A stretch of DNA of 64,000 bases, from contig NZ_LZIL01000032.1 in NCBI RefSeq assembly GCF_001667075.1, forward strand, positions 62,001 to 126,000, in the 5' to 3' direction. This document shows, in pieces, positions 62,716 through 64,000 of this stretch (its first letter is position 1; each line of letters begins with the position of its first letter). The notes below the pieces were generated by a model. That model saw only the letters and a list, made by a program, of their open reading frames with translations, was not told where the DNA came from and did no database searches. Source of the stretch: Mycobacterium sp. 852014-52450_SCH5900713 (GTDB taxonomy: Bacteria > Actinomycetota > Actinomycetes > Mycobacteriales > Mycobacteriaceae). The translations under genes were made by a program, and so were the position numbers.

Positions 62716-63585
62716 CTACACGGTGAGGTTGAAGTTCGGGGTTTTGCCGTAGACCGCCATCGCGGTGAGCACGACGACCACAACGATCGTGATCAACGAC
62801 AGCCGCATCGACCGACCGACCGCTTCACCGACGCCGACCGGCCCGCCGGTGGCGGTGTAGCCGTAGTAGCAGTGGGTCGTCATCACGACCACCGCAACCA
62901 GGATCACCTCCGCAAACGACCAGCCAACGTCGTTGAGGCGCAGGAATGTGTGGAAGTAGTGGTTGTACGTGCCGATCGACTGCCCGTAGAGCAGAACCGT
63001 GGTGACCTGCTGGGACAGGAAAGCCATGGTCATCGCCAACCCGTAGAGCGGGATGATGACGATCAGGCCGGCCACCACCCGGGTGGAGGCCAGGTAGGCG
63101 ACCGACCGGATGCTCATCACTTCGAGCGCGTCGATCTCCTCACTGATGCGCATAGCGCCCAGTTCGGCGGTGGCGCCGGCGCCGACGGTGGCGGCCAGTG
63201 CCTGACCGGCGGCTACCGGTGCGACAAACCGCACATTGACCAGCGCGGCCAAGAATCCGGTGAACGCCTCGACACCGATGTTGCCCAGCGTCGCGTAGCC
63301 CTGGATGGCGACCAGCGAGCCCGCGGACAGGGTGATGAAGCCGACGATGGCCGCGGTGCCACCGACCACGGCCATCGCGCCGGTGCCCATCCCCATCTGG
63401 GCAACCATTCGCAGCAACTCTCTGCGGTAGCGGTGCATCGCGAAGGGGATCTGCCCGACGGCGGTCAGTGCAAACCAGACCATCTGCCCGATCTCGACCA
63501 GTGGCCGAGACGGGACGTCCCCGTACCGAATGACCAACGCCGATGTGCGCGGGAAGCGGACGCGTAGAGCTGCAATTGTGGACAT
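62716..63585 (-). CDS. YrbEB-like permease (MlaE family)
   Basis: A 289-residue integral membrane protein with about five helices and the MlaE/YrbE signature EEIDALEVMSI. It pairs with YrbEA to form the permease of the Mce lipid importer, driven by an ATPase (MceG) encoded elsewhere. Start 63585 lies just after the YrbEA stop; mceA follows by 6 nt. Confidence 0.93.
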   Translation of the reverse strand: MSTIAALRVRFPRTSALVIRYGDVPSRPLVEIGQMVWFALTAVGQIPFAMHRYRRELLRMVAQMGMGTGAMAVVGGTAAIVGFITLSAGSLVAIQGYATLGNIGVEAFTGFLAALVNVRFVAPVAAGQALAATVGAGATAELGAMRISEEIDALEVMSIRSVAYLASTRVVAGLIVIIPLYGLAMTMAFLSQQVTTVLLYGQSIGTYNHYFHTFLRLNDVGWSFAEVILVAVVVMTTHCYYGYTATGGPVGVGEAVGRSMRLSLITIVVVVVLTAMAVYGKTPNFNLTV

Positions 63586-63586
63586 C

Positions 63587-64000
63587 TCAGCGGCCTGTCC
63601 CGAACCGGACGCCGATGGTGGTCAGCGCTGCGTTGACCGCGAAAAGCGCGATGAAGCACAGCACCACCGTCTCGTTGACGGCAGTCCCCAAACCTTTGGA
63701 CCCACCGCGCACGATCAGCCCCCGATAACAGCCGACCAGGCCGGCGATCAGCCCGAACGTCGCCGCCTTGACAAACGCGATCACCACCTCGGGCAGACCG
63801 GTAAGCGCCGTCAACGTGGAGAGGTAGGCACCGCTCGAGACGTTCTGCAGGTAGACGCTGAAGAGATAGCCGCCCCCCAGACCAACGGCGACCACGAGGC
63901 CGTTGAGCAGCACCGCGACGATTGTGGAAGCGACGACCCGGGGGACCACCAGCCGGTGGATCGGGTCGATGCCGAGCACCTCGAGCGCATCGATCTCCTC
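63587..64000 (-). CDS. YrbEA-like permease, 5' end outside the window
   Basis: The frame is open to the right end of the window (EEIDALE precedes VLGIDPI), so the start is missing. The visible 137 residues include the conserved EEIDALEVLGIDP signature and four C-terminal helices. It is the first known gene of the mce operon and the partner of YrbEB. Confidence 0.9.
   Translation of the reverse strand, partial: EEIDALEVLGIDPIHRLVVPRVVASTIVAVLLNGLVVAVGLGGGYLFSVYLQNVSSGAYLSTLTALTGLPEVVIAFVKAATFGLIAGLVGCYRGLIVRGGSKGLGTAVNETVVLCFIALFAVNAALTTIGVRFGTGR

Noticed and set aside
62074..63567. 497-codon plus-strand frame opposite mceA and yrbEB
   Set aside because: Antisense shadow; His/Arg/Asp-rich without domains.
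1..64000. tRNA, rRNA, CRISPR arrays, insertion sequences and phage genes
   Set aside because: I looked for cloverleaf-like segments, regular short repeats, transposases and integrases and saw none that I can support.

Overview
This window looks like the chromosome of a non-tuberculous, probably slow-growing Mycobacterium. It is GC-rich, uses GTG and TTG starts freely, and carries a complete mce operon, a mycofactocin-type dehydrogenase and a block whose order matches the M. tuberculosis stretch from pks12 (Rv2048c) to Rv2037c. I recognise that order from memory; no database search was run.

Layout. 1-5701: the 3' end of a Pks12-like polyketide synthase and the Rv2047c-like epimerase/PEP-utilising protein. 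5702-24240: an accessory block of about 18.5 kb lying where M. tuberculosis passes directly from Rv2047c to lppI. It holds three P450s, four SDRs plus a fifth that overlaps the lppI end, three DapB-like dehydrogenases, three TetR regulators with visible palindromic operators, and one unusual operon (16363 down to 9000). That operon encodes two AveC-like membrane proteins, two tiny membrane proteins (34 and 42 aa), a VWA protein, a MoxR/NorQ/CbbQ-type AAA+ ATPase, a 143-aa membrane protein, a DapB-like enzyme, a VOC protein and a P450.

24241-38175: conserved synteny resumes with lppI, lipT, pncA, an Rv2042c-like protein, a CUT1-type sugar ABC transporter and a patatin-like protein. It is interrupted by a kinase/lipocalin-like fusion, a gluconokinase, a repeat-tailed DoxX-like protein and a DoxX/ECF-sigma pair. 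38198-39535: DUF3349 and DUF3097 proteins. 39546-43704: an efeUOB iron-uptake operon behind an IdeR-like box. 43867-47762: OsmC, cyanase, an acyl-CoA-dehydrogenase-like protein, an ECF sigma factor, its likely zinc anti-sigma factor and a formate/nitrite-type channel. 47828-48789: a universal stress protein behind a DosR-like box.

48681-53123: an aromatic-degradation set (flavin hydroxylase, FAH-family hydrolase, extradiol-dioxygenase-like VOC protein) divergent from a TetR gene with two operator copies between them. 53120-64000: on the minus strand, a complete mceA-F set with yrbEB and a partial yrbEA, followed by a small protein made of three Phd/YefM-like antitoxin repeats and a PNPOx-like flavoprotein.

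The best candidate for an undescribed system is the AveC/MoxR/VWA operon. MoxR-VWA pairs of the NorQ-NorD and CbbQ-CbbO kind remodel or load metal into a client enzyme, but no Rubisco or nitric oxide reductase is present in this window. The two AveC-like proteins keep four shared histidines in or near their membrane segments, which makes them plausible clients.
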